NCBI GenBank assembly: GCA_016711105.1
Contig: JADJTO010000010.1
Location: 1 to 64,000 of the forward strand
Direction: 5' to 3'
DNA length: 64,000 nt
DNA from: Micropruina sp.
GTDB lineage: Bacteria; Actinomycetota; Actinomycetes; Propionibacteriales; Propionibacteriaceae
Under the pieces are notes generated by a model, which was given only the letters and a program-made list of their open reading frames with translations, ran no database searches and was not told the DNA's origin. Positions 45,761 to 55,104 of the stretch are shown here, in pieces; position 1 is the stretch's first letter; each line of letters opens with the position of its first letter. The position numbers were made by a program, and so were the translations under genes.

Positions 45761-47191
45761 GCGCGTTCCCCCCTCTTTTGGTGCAGCGTCCACGAGCCTT
45801 TGCGCAACAGTGTCCAGCGCCACGCCGCGCGACGCCTTGATCAACACCACATCGCCGGCCACCAGGTGGGCGTAGCTGCGGGCAAAGGCCTCTTCCTTGT
45901 CAGCGACCTCCTCCGCAGGCGTCCCGCCTGATCGCGCTCCCTCGGCGATCTGGGCGGCGTGTTGGCCAATCGCCAGCACTAGGTCGTAGCCCAGGTCGGC
46001 GGCGGCCCGCCCCAGGCTGACGTGCGCCTCCGGCGCGGACTCCCCCAGTTCGAGCATGTCACCGAGCAGCGCCAGCACCCGTCCGCCCGGTCGACGCAGG
46101 CCCGCGCTGGCAGCCAAGGCGGCGCGCATGGAATCAGGATTGGCGTTGTAGGAGTCGTTCACCACGACGATCCCGTCGGGCCGCTCGGTCACCTCCATCC
46201 GCCAACGTGAGCGAGCTTCGGCACCCGATAACGCGGAGGCGACCATCGCGATCTCCATCCCCGCGGCCAAGCCCACCGCTGCCGCGGCCAGCGCGTTGGA
46301 CAATTGAAAGGAGCCTGGCACCCGCAGCGTCACCGGCGCGGAACCAGAACTCGCGCCTTCGGCTCGAAGCTCGAAGCTGTAGCGCTGCAGGTGGTCGGGG
46401 TTCGGCTGCTCGGCCCACACCCGCAGGTCACCGAACTCAGGCTCGTGGGTCGGGGCGAAGGAAGCGATCCGAGCGCTGGTGCGGGTTGCCATCGCACGCA
46501 CCAGGGGGTCGGCGGCATTCAGCACGGCCCAGCCGCCAGGTACGACAGCCTCGACCAGTTCACCCTTGGCCAGGGCGGTCGCCGCGAGGGAGCCGAATTC
46601 CCCCGCGTGTGCGTGCCCCACGTTCAGCACAACTCCGACGTCGGGGGGCACGACCTGGCACAGCCAGGCAATATGTCCAAGACCTCGCGCTCCCATCTCG
46701 GCCACGAGATAACGGGTCTCCGCCTCGACCCGACAGGCGGTCAGCGGAACCCCGATCTCGTTGTTGAAGGAACCGGGAGGGCTGATCGTGGGGCCACTGG
46801 CTTCGAGAACCTGGGCGATCAGATCCTTGGTGCTGGTCTTGCCCGAGGAACCGGTGATCCCCACGCAGACCAGACCGTCCCGCTTGGCCTCGGCAACCAG
46901 TCCGCGGGCCAGTCGGGACAGCGCTGCTTGGCCGTCTTCCACCAGCAGGTGAGCCAGATCGGCCGTCGAGGGCTGCAGGCACAAGGCGGCCACGGCCCCC
47001 GCTTCGGCCGCGGCGCCCAAGAAGTCGTGCCCGTCAGCGCGTTCCCCCGGCAGGGCCACGTAGATGCTCCCCGGACGACAGGCCCGCGAGTCATTGGTCA
47101 CGATGGGTCCGGCGGCCAGGGTTGCCCGGTCGCCCTCGAGCAAACGGGCCCCGGCCAACGCCGCCACCTCAGCGACAGTACGCTCACGCAT
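45757..47191 (-). CDS. murF: UDP-N-acetylmuramoyl-tripeptide--D-alanyl-D-alanine ligase
   Basis: Adds D-Ala-D-Ala to the UDP-MurNAc tripeptide. It has VTNDSRACRPGSIYVALPG, the P-loop GITGSSGKTSTKDL, FNNEIGVPLT, VAEMGARGLGHI, VVNDSYNANPDSMRAAL and LALLGDMLELG. The last codons run into a C6 run (45768-45773); removing one base there gives an end in GERA and a TGA overlapping the mraY GTG (GTGA), the coupling seen elsewhere in this cluster. Corrected length is about 477 residues. Its ATG lies inside the end of murE. Confidence 0.93.
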
Positions 47192-48719
47192 CGGCGGCTC
47201 TCCTCCTGGTCAGCTCGGCCCATTCTGTCCGGGCCACGTCCACATCGTCGAACGGGGTGATCACTCCGTTGGCCTCCTGACCCCATTCGTGACCTTTGCC
47301 AAGAATGGCGATCCAGGTGCTGGCATCACCCCTGGCCAGCGCTAGCCTGATCGCCGAGCGGCGCTCCCCACCGTCGAGCACCTCAGCGCCTGACTCCTGG
47401 GCCGCAGACTCGGCGCCGGCCAAGGCCGCAGCCCGAATCGTCGCCGGCAGTTCGCTCCGCGGGTTGTCGTCGGTGACGATGACCAGCTCGGCCCCCCGAG
47501 CAGCGGCCTGCCCCATCGGCCGGCGCTTGATCGGATCCCGATCACCCCCACAGCCGAAGACCGCGATTCGGCGGCCCTCGGGGAGCGCGGCCAGGCAGGC
47601 GCTGATCGCCTCCGGCGTATGGGCGAAGTCCACCACCACCCGGGGCGCGTCCGCACCGAGGTCGACCCGCTGCATGCGCCCGGGAACGCTGGCCTCGGCG
47701 AAGCCACGGACTGCCTGGCCCAGATCGTAGCCAGCCGCCTCGATCATGGCTGCCGCCGTCACGGCGTTGCGCACGTTGAAGGAACCGATCATGCCCACGG
47801 TGAAGTCCACATCACCGCTCGGTGTGGCCATCACCACTCGGCTACGGCCCTCCTCGTCGGTGCGATAGTCGCGGACCCAATAGTCAGCGCTGGAGTCCGA
47901 ACCGGTGGTGATCAGTCGCGCGTGGCCGTCGGCGGCGATCAGCTCGGCTAGGCGTCCCCAGGGATCGTCGGTGTACACGACCGCGACCCGCGTCCGTCCG
48001 CCCAGGAAGAGTCGGCTCTTGGCCTCAAAATAGCTGGCCTGATCTCGGTGGAAATCCAGGTGGTCCTGGCCGAGCTGGGTGAATCCGGCTACGGCGAACT
48101 CAACCCCATCGACCCGTCTGAGAGCCAGGGCATGGGAGGAGACTTCCATCCCCACAGCCGTCGCACCGGCGTCCACCATGACCGCGAGTAGTGCCTGCAG
48201 GTCGGGCGACTCCGGAGTGGTGACCGTGGTGCGAGCGCTGGGCAACGCGGTGCCCGCGACGCGGAAACCGATCGTCCCGATGGTGCCGACGACCTCGCCG
48301 ACGGCCCGCAAACCCGCCTCCAGGAGGAACAGGGTGCTCGTCTTACCGTTCGTGCCAGTGATGCCGAACATCGCCAACCGACGGGCGGGGTGGCCATAGA
48401 CCTGAGCGGCGATTCCAGCCATGGCTGCGCGAGGGTCCTCAACGGCCACCACCGGAACCCCCAGGTCGGCGAGGCCGACAGCGCCGTCCGGATCGGTGAG
48501 GACGGCAACGGCCCCGCGCGCCACCGCGCTGGTCGCGAACTTGGCACCATGCGTCACGGCGCCGGCCAACCCCACGTACAGATCCCCAGGTCGGACTGTC
48601 CGGGAGTCCAGGCAAACCCCGCTCACAACAGCCGTCGAATCGGACGCGACCAGGTCCGCCAACGGGATCCCGCGTCGTCCAGGCCGAGCACCCTGATGGC
48701 TGGCTTCCACAGAGCACAC
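47184..48719 (-). CDS. murE: UDP-N-acetylmuramoyl-tripeptide synthetase (diaminopimelate-adding)
   Basis: Adds the third residue of the stem peptide. The 511-residue protein has VCLDSRTVRPGDLYVGL, the P-loop GITGTNGKTSTLFLL, MEVSSHALALRRVDGVEFA, FTQLGQDHLDFH, DFAHTPEAI, FGCGGDRDPIKRRPMG and TDDNPRSELP. The DNPR motif indicates a diaminopimelate substrate rather than lysine. Start at GTG 48719 (or GTG 48710); no clear ribosome site is seen. It overlaps murF by 8 bases. Confidence 0.94.
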   Translation of the reverse strand: MCSVEASHQGARPGRRGIPLADLVASDSTAVVSGVCLDSRTVRPGDLYVGLAGAVTHGAKFATSAVARGAVAVLTDPDGAVGLADLGVPVVAVEDPRAAMAGIAAQVYGHPARRLAMFGITGTNGKTSTLFLLEAGLRAVGEVVGTIGTIGFRVAGTALPSARTTVTTPESPDLQALLAVMVDAGATAVGMEVSSHALALRRVDGVEFAVAGFTQLGQDHLDFHRDQASYFEAKSRLFLGGRTRVAVVYTDDPWGRLAELIAADGHARLITTGSDSSADYWVRDYRTDEEGRSRVVMATPSGDVDFTVGMIGSFNVRNAVTAAAMIEAAGYDLGQAVRGFAEASVPGRMQRVDLGADAPRVVVDFAHTPEAISACLAALPEGRRIAVFGCGGDRDPIKRRPMGQAAARGAELVIVTDDNPRSELPATIRAAALAGAESAAQESGAEVLDGGERRSAIRLALARGDASTWIAILGKGHEWGQEANGVITPFDDVDVARTEWAELTRRRAADA

Positions 48720-48746
48720 GCTAGCGACAACCGGTGGGAAAGTGAC

Positions 48747-50579
48747 TCATCCGAAGAGGGGCTTCTTGACCGACTTCGTCGGCGAGAGCGGGACCCCATA
48801 ACGCGGCAGCGCCAAACGGAGGATGTCGGCGTACACGGGGCGGCATGGCGCGCGAGCCTGAGCCGCTTTCGTCCTGGTCTCCACGACCACGTAGACCAGG
48901 ATCTCCGGATCCTCCAACGGGCCGAAACCGATCGTGGAGGTGAAGAGCCCCTTGTAGCACTTGCACGCGGGGTCGACCCGGTAGGCCGTCCCCGTCTTGG
49001 CGGCGGTTCGATAGCCGTCGACGGTGAACACTCCGGTGACAGAGTTGGCCACGACCTGCTCCATCATCTCGGCGACCTGAGTGGCTGTCTTGGGCGATAC
49101 CACCCGGCGCGGCTCGGGCCGATCGGCCGAGGTCTTGGTGCCATCCGCCGCGGTCACGGACCGGATCAGCGTGGGCCGGTTGTACACCCCGCGGTTGGCG
49201 ATCGCGGCGATCGCTGCGGCCTCTTGGATCGCGGTGACACTCAGACCCATGCCGAAGGCCACCGAGTCCCTGGTGTAGTCGGGCATCGTGGCGCCCGGCA
49301 GCGAACCAGTCCCCTCGCCGGGGAGTCCGATCCCGGTGCGTTGGCCCAGGCCGAAAGACCTCAGGTACTCGACCAGCTTCTCCTTCTTCATACCTCGGGC
49401 CAGGAGCAGAGTGCCGATGTTGGAGGACTTCGCCAAGATCCCGGTGGCCGTCATATCGACCTTTCCGTGACTGAAAGCGTCCGTGATGCTGAAGTCACCG
49501 GACTTCACCGAGGGTGGCACGGTGAGAACGGTGTCCGGGGTGATCAAACCGGAGTCAAGCATCGCCGCGAAGCTCAGCACCTTCTGCACGCTGCCAGGTT
49601 CATAGGCGCTGGTGATCGCGCGGTTGCCCAGGTCCGCCGCCTTGCCCGATCCGGGATCGTTACTGTCGAAGGTCGGATAGTTGGCCATCGACAACACCTC
49701 ACCGGTCTTCACCGAGAGCACCACGGCAGTGGCGGCGATGTGATTCCCAATCCGGACCTGATTGGCCAAGAGCTGTTCGGTCTGCCACTGCAGCCCCGAA
49801 TCGAGGGTCAACTCGTAGCTCTTCCCATTCACGGGAGGGGTCAGCACGTAGTCGCCCAACGGGATCTTCCCGTTCGGCGAGGAGTCGTAGACCTCACGAC
49901 CGTCCTTGCCCGAGAGCGACTTGTTCAGGGCAACCTCCAGCCCACCGGCCGCGGTGCCCTCCTCGTTGACGAAACCGATCACATTGGAGGCCAACGTGCC
50001 GTTGGGATAGCGCCTGGTCGGGGCGGTTTCTCGATAGAGGCCGATCAACTTGGCCGCGGTCATCTCTGAGCTGATCGACTGGAAGGTCGCCGAGGACACC
50101 TTCTTGGCCAGAATCACGTACCGGCTGTTCGGACGGGTCACCTGCGGCAGGTACGTCGCCGCCTCACCACCCAAATGCCGGGCCAGAATCTCCGAGATCA
50201 GCCCAGGAGCGACAGCGGCCTTCTGCTTGTCGTTCTCGGTCATCTTCTCGGCGAACTTGCCGTTGGTCTGGATCATCATCGGGTCCGCGATCACCCGGAC
50301 GGTCGGCTCGGTGTAGGCGAGCACATCCCCGAACCGGTCGGTGATGCTCCCCCGGATCGCTGGCAGCGGACGGGACACCGTCATCTGATCGGCGGCCTTC
50401 TCCGCCTCAGCCGTGGCATCGAGGGCCTGGACCTGCAAAGCCCGCCCGGCGGCCATCGAGAACGCAATGGCGATCACCAACAGCATCATCCTCAGTCGGC
50501 GAACCGAGGGTGCCAGCGGCCAGCGCCGCACCTTGCCCCGCGGGCGACTGCCTGCGGCCTTGATCAACCGCTCGATCAT
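48747..50579 (-). CDS. ftsI: FtsI/PBP3-type class B penicillin-binding protein
   Basis: Septal peptidoglycan transpeptidase. The 610-residue protein has one N-terminal helix (MMLLVIAIAFSMAAG, about 31-46), a dimerisation domain (RGSITDRFGDVLAYT) and a transpeptidase domain with the active-site SVQK in YEPGSVQKVLSFA, SSN in ILAKSSNIGTLLL and KTGTA. Its ATG overlaps the ftsL stop (ATGA). murE follows 27 bases downstream. Confidence 0.94.
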   Translation of the reverse strand: MIERLIKAAGSRPRGKVRRWPLAPSVRRLRMMLLVIAIAFSMAAGRALQVQALDATAEAEKAADQMTVSRPLPAIRGSITDRFGDVLAYTEPTVRVIADPMMIQTNGKFAEKMTENDKQKAAVAPGLISEILARHLGGEAATYLPQVTRPNSRYVILAKKVSSATFQSISSEMTAAKLIGLYRETAPTRRYPNGTLASNVIGFVNEEGTAAGGLEVALNKSLSGKDGREVYDSSPNGKIPLGDYVLTPPVNGKSYELTLDSGLQWQTEQLLANQVRIGNHIAATAVVLSVKTGEVLSMANYPTFDSNDPGSGKAADLGNRAITSAYEPGSVQKVLSFAAMLDSGLITPDTVLTVPPSVKSGDFSITDAFSHGKVDMTATGILAKSSNIGTLLLARGMKKEKLVEYLRSFGLGQRTGIGLPGEGTGSLPGATMPDYTRDSVAFGMGLSVTAIQEAAAIAAIANRGVYNRPTLIRSVTAADGTKTSADRPEPRRVVSPKTATQVAEMMEQVVANSVTGVFTVDGYRTAAKTGTAYRVDPACKCYKGLFTSTIGFGPLEDPEILVYVVVETRTKAAQARAPCRPVYADILRLALPRYGVPLSPTKSVKKPLFG

Positions 50580-51169
50580 CCGCGATCCTCCTCAAGCTGG
50601 CGCTTCGCCGCCTCCTCCGCAGCCTTGGCCGCAGCCTGCGCCTTGGCCTCCGCGGCCGCCTTGGCCTTTGCCTCCGCCTGGGCACGAGCTGCCAGACGCC
50701 TCTCTTCAGCCGCACGCACCCGCGCTCGCGCTTCGGCCTGGAGCTGCTCGGGCGAGCGGTACAAGACCTCCGGCAACTCAGCACCCGTCACGCGCGAAGG
50801 CTCACCGACCACCGTTCCATCGGGCAACATCAGGTACCCCGGGTAGGGATTGGGGCGAAGACCGAGCTCCGTGGCTCGAATGGCCAACTCGGTGGACGAC
50901 CGCGCTTCGGTCACCTGCGCCTCCAGGTCGGCGAGCCGATAGCCCAGCTCGGTGGCCTGGCGTTGCTGGGCGCGGACCACGAAAGCCTGGTCTTGCAGGG
51001 TGGTGTTGAGCAACAGCAGACCAACCATGCCCACGACAAAGAGGAGCGCCAACGAACTGACGAAGGGCACCACGGCCACCGTCTGCTGGCGACGCGTGAC
51101 GGGGCGGAGTCTGGCCCCGCCTTGACGAGAGCCCGCAGACAGGACCTGGGGTGCCTCGAGTGCCGTCAT
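50576..51169 (-). CDS. ftsL: FtsL/FtsB-type septum formation protein with an alanine/lysine-rich tail
   Basis: A 197-residue bitopic protein in the ftsL position. One helix (VVPFVSSLALLFVVGMVGLLLL, about 33-54) is followed by a short coiled coil (AQQRQATELGYRLADLEAQVTE) and the LGLRPNPYPGYLMLPDGTVVG segment. A low-complexity tail of about 65 residues rich in Ala, Lys, Glu and Gln follows. The symbol rests mainly on gene order and topology, since the family diverges fast. It is coupled to ftsI. Confidence 0.82.
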   Translation of the reverse strand: MTALEAPQVLSAGSRQGGARLRPVTRRQQTVAVVPFVSSLALLFVVGMVGLLLLNTTLQDQAFVVRAQQRQATELGYRLADLEAQVTEARSSTELAIRATELGLRPNPYPGYLMLPDGTVVGEPSRVTGAELPEVLYRSPEQLQAEARARVRAAEERRLAARAQAEAKAKAAAEAKAQAAAKAAEEAAKRQLEEDRG

Positions 51170-51227
51170 GGGGTTCCCTCATTCCGTTCGCAAACCCGGA
51201 GCCTCGCCGACGAGGCGCGCGGGTTCT

Positions 51228-52133
51228 CTATTCTTCGCGGGAATCGGGCCGTTCGGCCCCCCGTGTGATCAAGCGCAACTGCGCCGCGAACCTGGGCGGG
51301 ACCACGGGTAATCCCCGGGGCGCGCTGTCGGTGCTCGCCTCACGCATCGAGTTCTTCACCAGCCGGTCCTCCAGCGAGTGGTAGGCGAGGACGGCAAAGC
51401 GGCCACCCGGGGCCAGTGCCGCGATCGCGGCCGGCAGCAGACCCTCCAGGGACTCCAGTTCGGCATTGACCTCGATCCGCAGCGCCTGGAACGTCCGCTT
51501 GGCCGGGTGCCCCCCGGTCTTGCGGGACGCCGCCGGGATCGCCTGGGTGAGCACCTCCACCAGCCGAGCTGAGGAGCTGAACGGCTGGTCGGCTCGTGCG
51601 GCCGCGATCCGACGAGCGATCCGCTCCGCGAACCGTTCCTCGCCGTAACGACGCAGGATCCGGGTCAGATCGGCAACCGAGTAGGTGTTGACCACGTCGG
51701 CCGCCGTCAAGTCCTGAGTGGAGTCCATCCGCATGTCCAGCGGGGCGTCGACGGAATAGGCGAAGCCACGCTCCACCCGATCGATCTGCATCGACGAGAG
51801 GCCGAGATCGGCCAGGATCGCCTGTACCCGTCGACGGCCTGCTTCGGCCAACACGTCGGCAAGCTCGTCATAACGGGCTTCGAACAGCGCCACTCGATCG
51901 CCGAATCGGGCCAATCGCTGGGCGGCCAGTTCCAATGCTGAGGGATCGCGATCGATCCCGATCAAGGAGGCACTCGGGCAGGCAGTCAGGATTGCCTCGG
52001 CGTGGCCACCTGCGCCGAGGGTGCAGTCCACATAAACCGCATCGGGGGCGGCCAACGGGACCGCCAACAGCTCGGTGATCCGGGCGCGCATCACCGGGAG
52101 GTGAGCCTGGGCTCGCGTCCCTTGCTGCTCCAT
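51228..52133 (-). CDS. rsmH: 16S rRNA (cytosine-1402-N4)-methyltransferase RsmH
   Basis: Methylates the ribosomal P-site region. The 301-residue protein has HLPVMRARITELL, the SAM-binding YVDCTLGAGGHAEAIL, GIDRDPSALELA, ILADLGLSSMQIDRVERGFAY, PLDMRMD, KRTFQALRIEVNAEL and the C-terminal LAYHSLEDRLVK. It is the second gene of the division cluster, 153 bases after mraZ; I see no gene in that gap. Confidence 0.95.
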   Translation of the reverse strand: MEQQGTRAQAHLPVMRARITELLAVPLAAPDAVYVDCTLGAGGHAEAILTACPSASLIGIDRDPSALELAAQRLARFGDRVALFEARYDELADVLAEAGRRRVQAILADLGLSSMQIDRVERGFAYSVDAPLDMRMDSTQDLTAADVVNTYSVADLTRILRRYGEERFAERIARRIAAARADQPFSSSARLVEVLTQAIPAASRKTGGHPAKRTFQALRIEVNAELESLEGLLPAAIAALAPGGRFAVLAYHSLEDRLVKNSMREASTDSAPRGLPVVPPRFAAQLRLITRGAERPDSREE

Positions 52134-52286
52134 CTCGACCCGCCCTGCACTCGTTCTTGCCACTGACCGGCCGGCTCGTGCCCCGTGGTTTCGCCCCGCG
52201 GAGATCACCTGGCACCAGGGAAGGTGCGCCAGGGGTTACTCAGCGGGCCGAAGCCGCACGACACGAGCCGGTACTTCCGACGACCC

Positions 52287-52712
52287 CTACCGGGGGTCGA
52301 CCTCTTCGTCCATCTCCGCGAAGGCGGCCTCTTGAGCCTCCGCATACCGCTGCCAGTTGGCCGCGTTCCACACCTCGATGCGATTGATCGCACCGATCAC
52401 GACGATCTCCCGATCCAACGACGCGTACTGCCGCAGATGCGGCGGGACGGTCAGTCGACCTTGGCTGTCCGGCTTCTCGTCCGAGGCGCCGGAGGCCAGC
52501 ATTCGCTGGAAGTCCCGAACCTTCGCGACGGTTGACGAACCAGTCATCGCCTTGGCTGCCTCCGCTTCGAAGATCGCCTGGGGGTAGATGGCCAGACAGC
52601 GATCCTGCTGCCGGGTGATCACCAACCCGTCGGCGAGTTCGTCTCGGAACTTAGCCGGGAGAAAGAACCGACCCTTGTCGTCGAGTTTGGGGGTGTGAGT
52701 ACCCAGGAACAC
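52287..52712 (-). CDS. mraZ: transcriptional regulator MraZ
   Basis: AbrB-like ring-forming DNA-binding protein that controls the division cluster. The 141-residue protein has two repeats of the fold: MFLGTHTPKLDDKGRFFLPA near the start and the second SQGRLTVPPHLRQYA, with the conserved GRLT motif. It is first in the cluster, and its expected operator lies 25-64 bases upstream. Confidence 0.95.
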   Translation of the reverse strand: MFLGTHTPKLDDKGRFFLPAKFRDELADGLVITRQQDRCLAIYPQAIFEAEAAKAMTGSSTVAKVRDFQRMLASGASDEKPDSQGRLTVPPHLRQYASLDREIVVIGAINRIEVWNAANWQRYAEAQEAAFAEMDEEVDPR

Positions 52713-52736
52713 GGCACTCCTCCCTTCACCCTTCTT

Positions 52737-52776
52737 CCTCCATTTTGCGCCACTCTACTCCACTTCCCTCCACTCT
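52737..52776 (-). promoter_or_regulatory. MraZ operator (four direct repeats, 10-bp period)
   Basis: On the minus strand the motif TGGAG or a close variant recurs four times at exactly 10-bp spacing (complement CCA at 52740, 52750, 52760 and 52770), inside GAGTGGAGGG, AAGTGGAGTA, GAGTGGCGCA and AAATGGAGGA. Same-phase GTGG repeats upstream of mraZ are the known form of the MraZ binding site. Confidence 0.8.
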
Positions 52777-52905
52777 GGACGAGATCACCGCACTTTCCTG
52801 AGCGATCCCGCTCCGAGAACTCAGGCTTCGCCGGCACCCCAGCGGACTGGTCCGCCCCAGTAGGGTGGGCGCAGCGATGAACGGGAACGGCCTTGAGGAG
52901 GTCTG

Positions 52906-53870
52906 GTGCAGGTGGAGACCGCGGAGCACGTTCAGGAGGTCCTGGAAGTGGCCGGGCGGATCCGGGAGTCGATGGAGTCGGTGATTCAAGGCAAGCGTGA
53001 GTCGGTGGACTTGGCCATCACGGTGCTCCTCGCTCAGGGTCACCTGCTGATCGAGGACGTCCCCGGTGTCGGCAAGACGATGTTGGCGCGAGCGCTGGCA
53101 CGATCGATCGAGGGCGCTGCCTCTCGGATCCAGTTCACTCCGGACCTCTTACCGAGCGACATCACGGGGTGTCGATCTTCAACTCGCACACCCGGGAGTT
53201 CGAGTTCAAGCCCGGCGGAGTTTTCGCCAACATGGTGATCGGCGATGAGATCAACCGCGCCTCACCGAAGACCCAGTCGGCCCTGTTGGAGGCGATGGAG
53301 GAGCATCAGGTCAGCGTTGACGGGACCACCCATGCTTTGCCCAGCCCGTTCATGGTGGTGGCGACCCAGAACCCGATTGAGATGGAGGGGACCTACCCAC
53401 TCCCGGAGGCGCAACGCGACCGCTTCATGCTGCGGATCGACATGGGCTACCCGGCCACCGACGCGGAGGTCGCGATGCTCGACCAGCACGGTTCGACCAG
53501 CCCGCTGGAGGCGATGCGTCCAGTGACCGATACCGCCACCATAGGCCGCCTGATCAGCGCCGTCCGTGGGATCTTCGTGCACCCGGTGGTGAAGCGATAC
53601 CTCGTGGCGCTGATCGATGCCACCCGGCACAACCCGGACGTCCGCTTGGGTGCATCTCCTCGAGCCACGCTGCAGTTGCTGCGCGCCGCCAAGTCGCGGG
53701 CCGCACTACAAGGTCGGCATTACGTCATCCCCGACGACATCAGCGACCTCGCCCTGTCCGCGCTCTCGCACCGGGTGCTGCTCAGCCCCGAGGCGCAATT
53801 GGCCCGTAAGTCGGTGGCGGACGTAGTCACCCAAGCCGTCTCGCGGGTTCCGATCCCCGAGCGGGTCTGA
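52906..53870 (+). CDS. moxR: MoxR-family AAA+ ATPase, frameshifted in this sequence
   Basis: AAA+ chaperone of the MoxR family, usually paired with DUF58 proteins. The first frame has the P-loop LLIEDVPGVGKTMLARALA; the second has NMVIGDEINRASPKTQSALLEAMEE (Walker B), VVATQNPIEMEGTYPLPEAQ and DRFMLRI. One base missing at a G4 run (53166-53169) separates them; adding it restores PSDITGVSIFNS. Corrected length is about 321 residues. Start at GTG 52906, close behind GAGGAGG; GTG 52912 is also possible. Confidence 0.93.
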
Positions 53871-53874
53871 TCCC

Positions 53875-55104
53875 ATGCGAGGCCTGCCCCGCTTGTCCCA
53901 TCGCGGGTTGGGTCTGCTCAGCGTGGGCGTCGGCCTGCTGATCTTAGGCGTGGCCTCCAGACAGCGCGACGTGATCTGGCCGGCAGCGTTCCTGATCCTG
54001 CTCCCGGTGAGCGCGGCCCTGGTCCTGCTGTTCTCCACCCGGAACCTGCACAGCGCTCGCACCGTGCTCCCCGACCAGGTGCAGGCAGGCGACCCCGTCG
54101 TCGTCCACCTGAACCTGGGGCACACCGGGATTGGCATCGGCGGAGTCCATGTGGTCGAGGAGCGGGCCCCGGAGTCCCTCGGCGCGACCCCTGCCTTCCT
54201 TGTCCCCTCCGGCTGGGGCCGCACCGACCTGGTCCACCGCTATGAGTTGCGGCCACCGCTGCGCGGTCGCTACCAGCTCGGCGGAGTCGCCTGGCGGAGC
54301 GCGGACGCGTTGGGATTGGCAGTCCATCGGGCCGAGCAGGGCACCCTCACTCCACTGACGGTCACTCCCCGGGTGGTCCCTTTGGGCGCTGTGCAGCACG
54401 CCTCCGGTGCCGGTCTGGCTGGTGACTCGGCCGTCCTGCGGAGCAGCCTGATCGGACCCGATGACGCGCTGATCCGTGAGTACCGACCGCGTGATGATGT
54501 CCGCCGCATCCATTGGCCCTCCACTGCCCGGATGGGAACCATGATGGTCCGCCGTGAGGAGCGCTCTTGGGACCCGAGCGCGATCATCCTGCTCGACTCG
54601 CGGGCGGTGGCGCATTCCGGCGACGGGCTCGAATCGACCTTCGAGTGGGCGGTCTCGGCCGCCGCCTCGATCGGGATTCACCTGCTCGATGCGGGTTTCG
54701 AGGTGGATCTGGTGGAGGCCGACGGACGACAACTCGAGCAGATCGGCCAGGAGACGATCCGCAAGCGGGTGCTGCTGCACCATCTGACCGACAGCTCACT
54801 GACCCAGGCAACGTCCCTGGACGGGGCCGTCGAGACGCTTCGGCGACGCACCCGCGCGCAGTTGTTGATCGCGATTCTGGGCAAACTCGCCCACGCCGAC
54901 GCGATCGCGCTCGGCCAGGCACATCGGGACCGACGGCTGGGCTGGGCGGTCGTCCTGCCCGATGCCAACCAGAGCCCCGACCCGATCCTCGCCGACGTTG
55001 GGCCAGCCCGGCTGCGAGCGGACGGATGGCGGGTGACCACGGGGGCCGCCTCCGGCTCGATCCCCCAGGCGTGGGCGTCGCTGACGGCTGGAGTGCCGAG
55101 ATGA
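53875..55104 (+). CDS. DUF58 domain-containing membrane protein
   Basis: A 409-residue protein with two N-terminal helices (about residues 13-28 and 36-54), a beta-rich middle region (RYELRPPLRGRYQLGG) and the DUF58/vWA-like motif REYRPRDDVRRIHWPSTARMG that defines the family. Such proteins are coded with MoxR and transglutaminase-like genes and are thought to be chaperone clients or envelope assembly factors. It begins 4 bases after moxR and its stop overlaps the next start. Confidence 0.92.
   Translation: MRGLPRLSHRGLGLLSVGVGLLILGVASRQRDVIWPAAFLILLPVSAALVLLFSTRNLHSARTVLPDQVQAGDPVVVHLNLGHTGIGIGGVHVVEERAPESLGATPAFLVPSGWGRTDLVHRYELRPPLRGRYQLGGVAWRSADALGLAVHRAEQGTLTPLTVTPRVVPLGAVQHASGAGLAGDSAVLRSSLIGPDDALIREYRPRDDVRRIHWPSTARMGTMMVRREERSWDPSAIILLDSRAVAHSGDGLESTFEWAVSAAASIGIHLLDAGFEVDLVEADGRQLEQIGQETIRKRVLLHHLTDSSLTQATSLDGAVETLRRRTRAQLLIAILGKLAHADAIALGQAHRDRRLGWAVVLPDANQSPDPILADVGPARLRADGWRVTTGAASGSIPQAWASLTAGVPR

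Noticed and set aside
44690..47191. A natural MurF-MraY fusion protein
   Set aside because: A one-base change in a G6 run restores a standard MurF end and a GTGA overlap; similar errors occur throughout the window.
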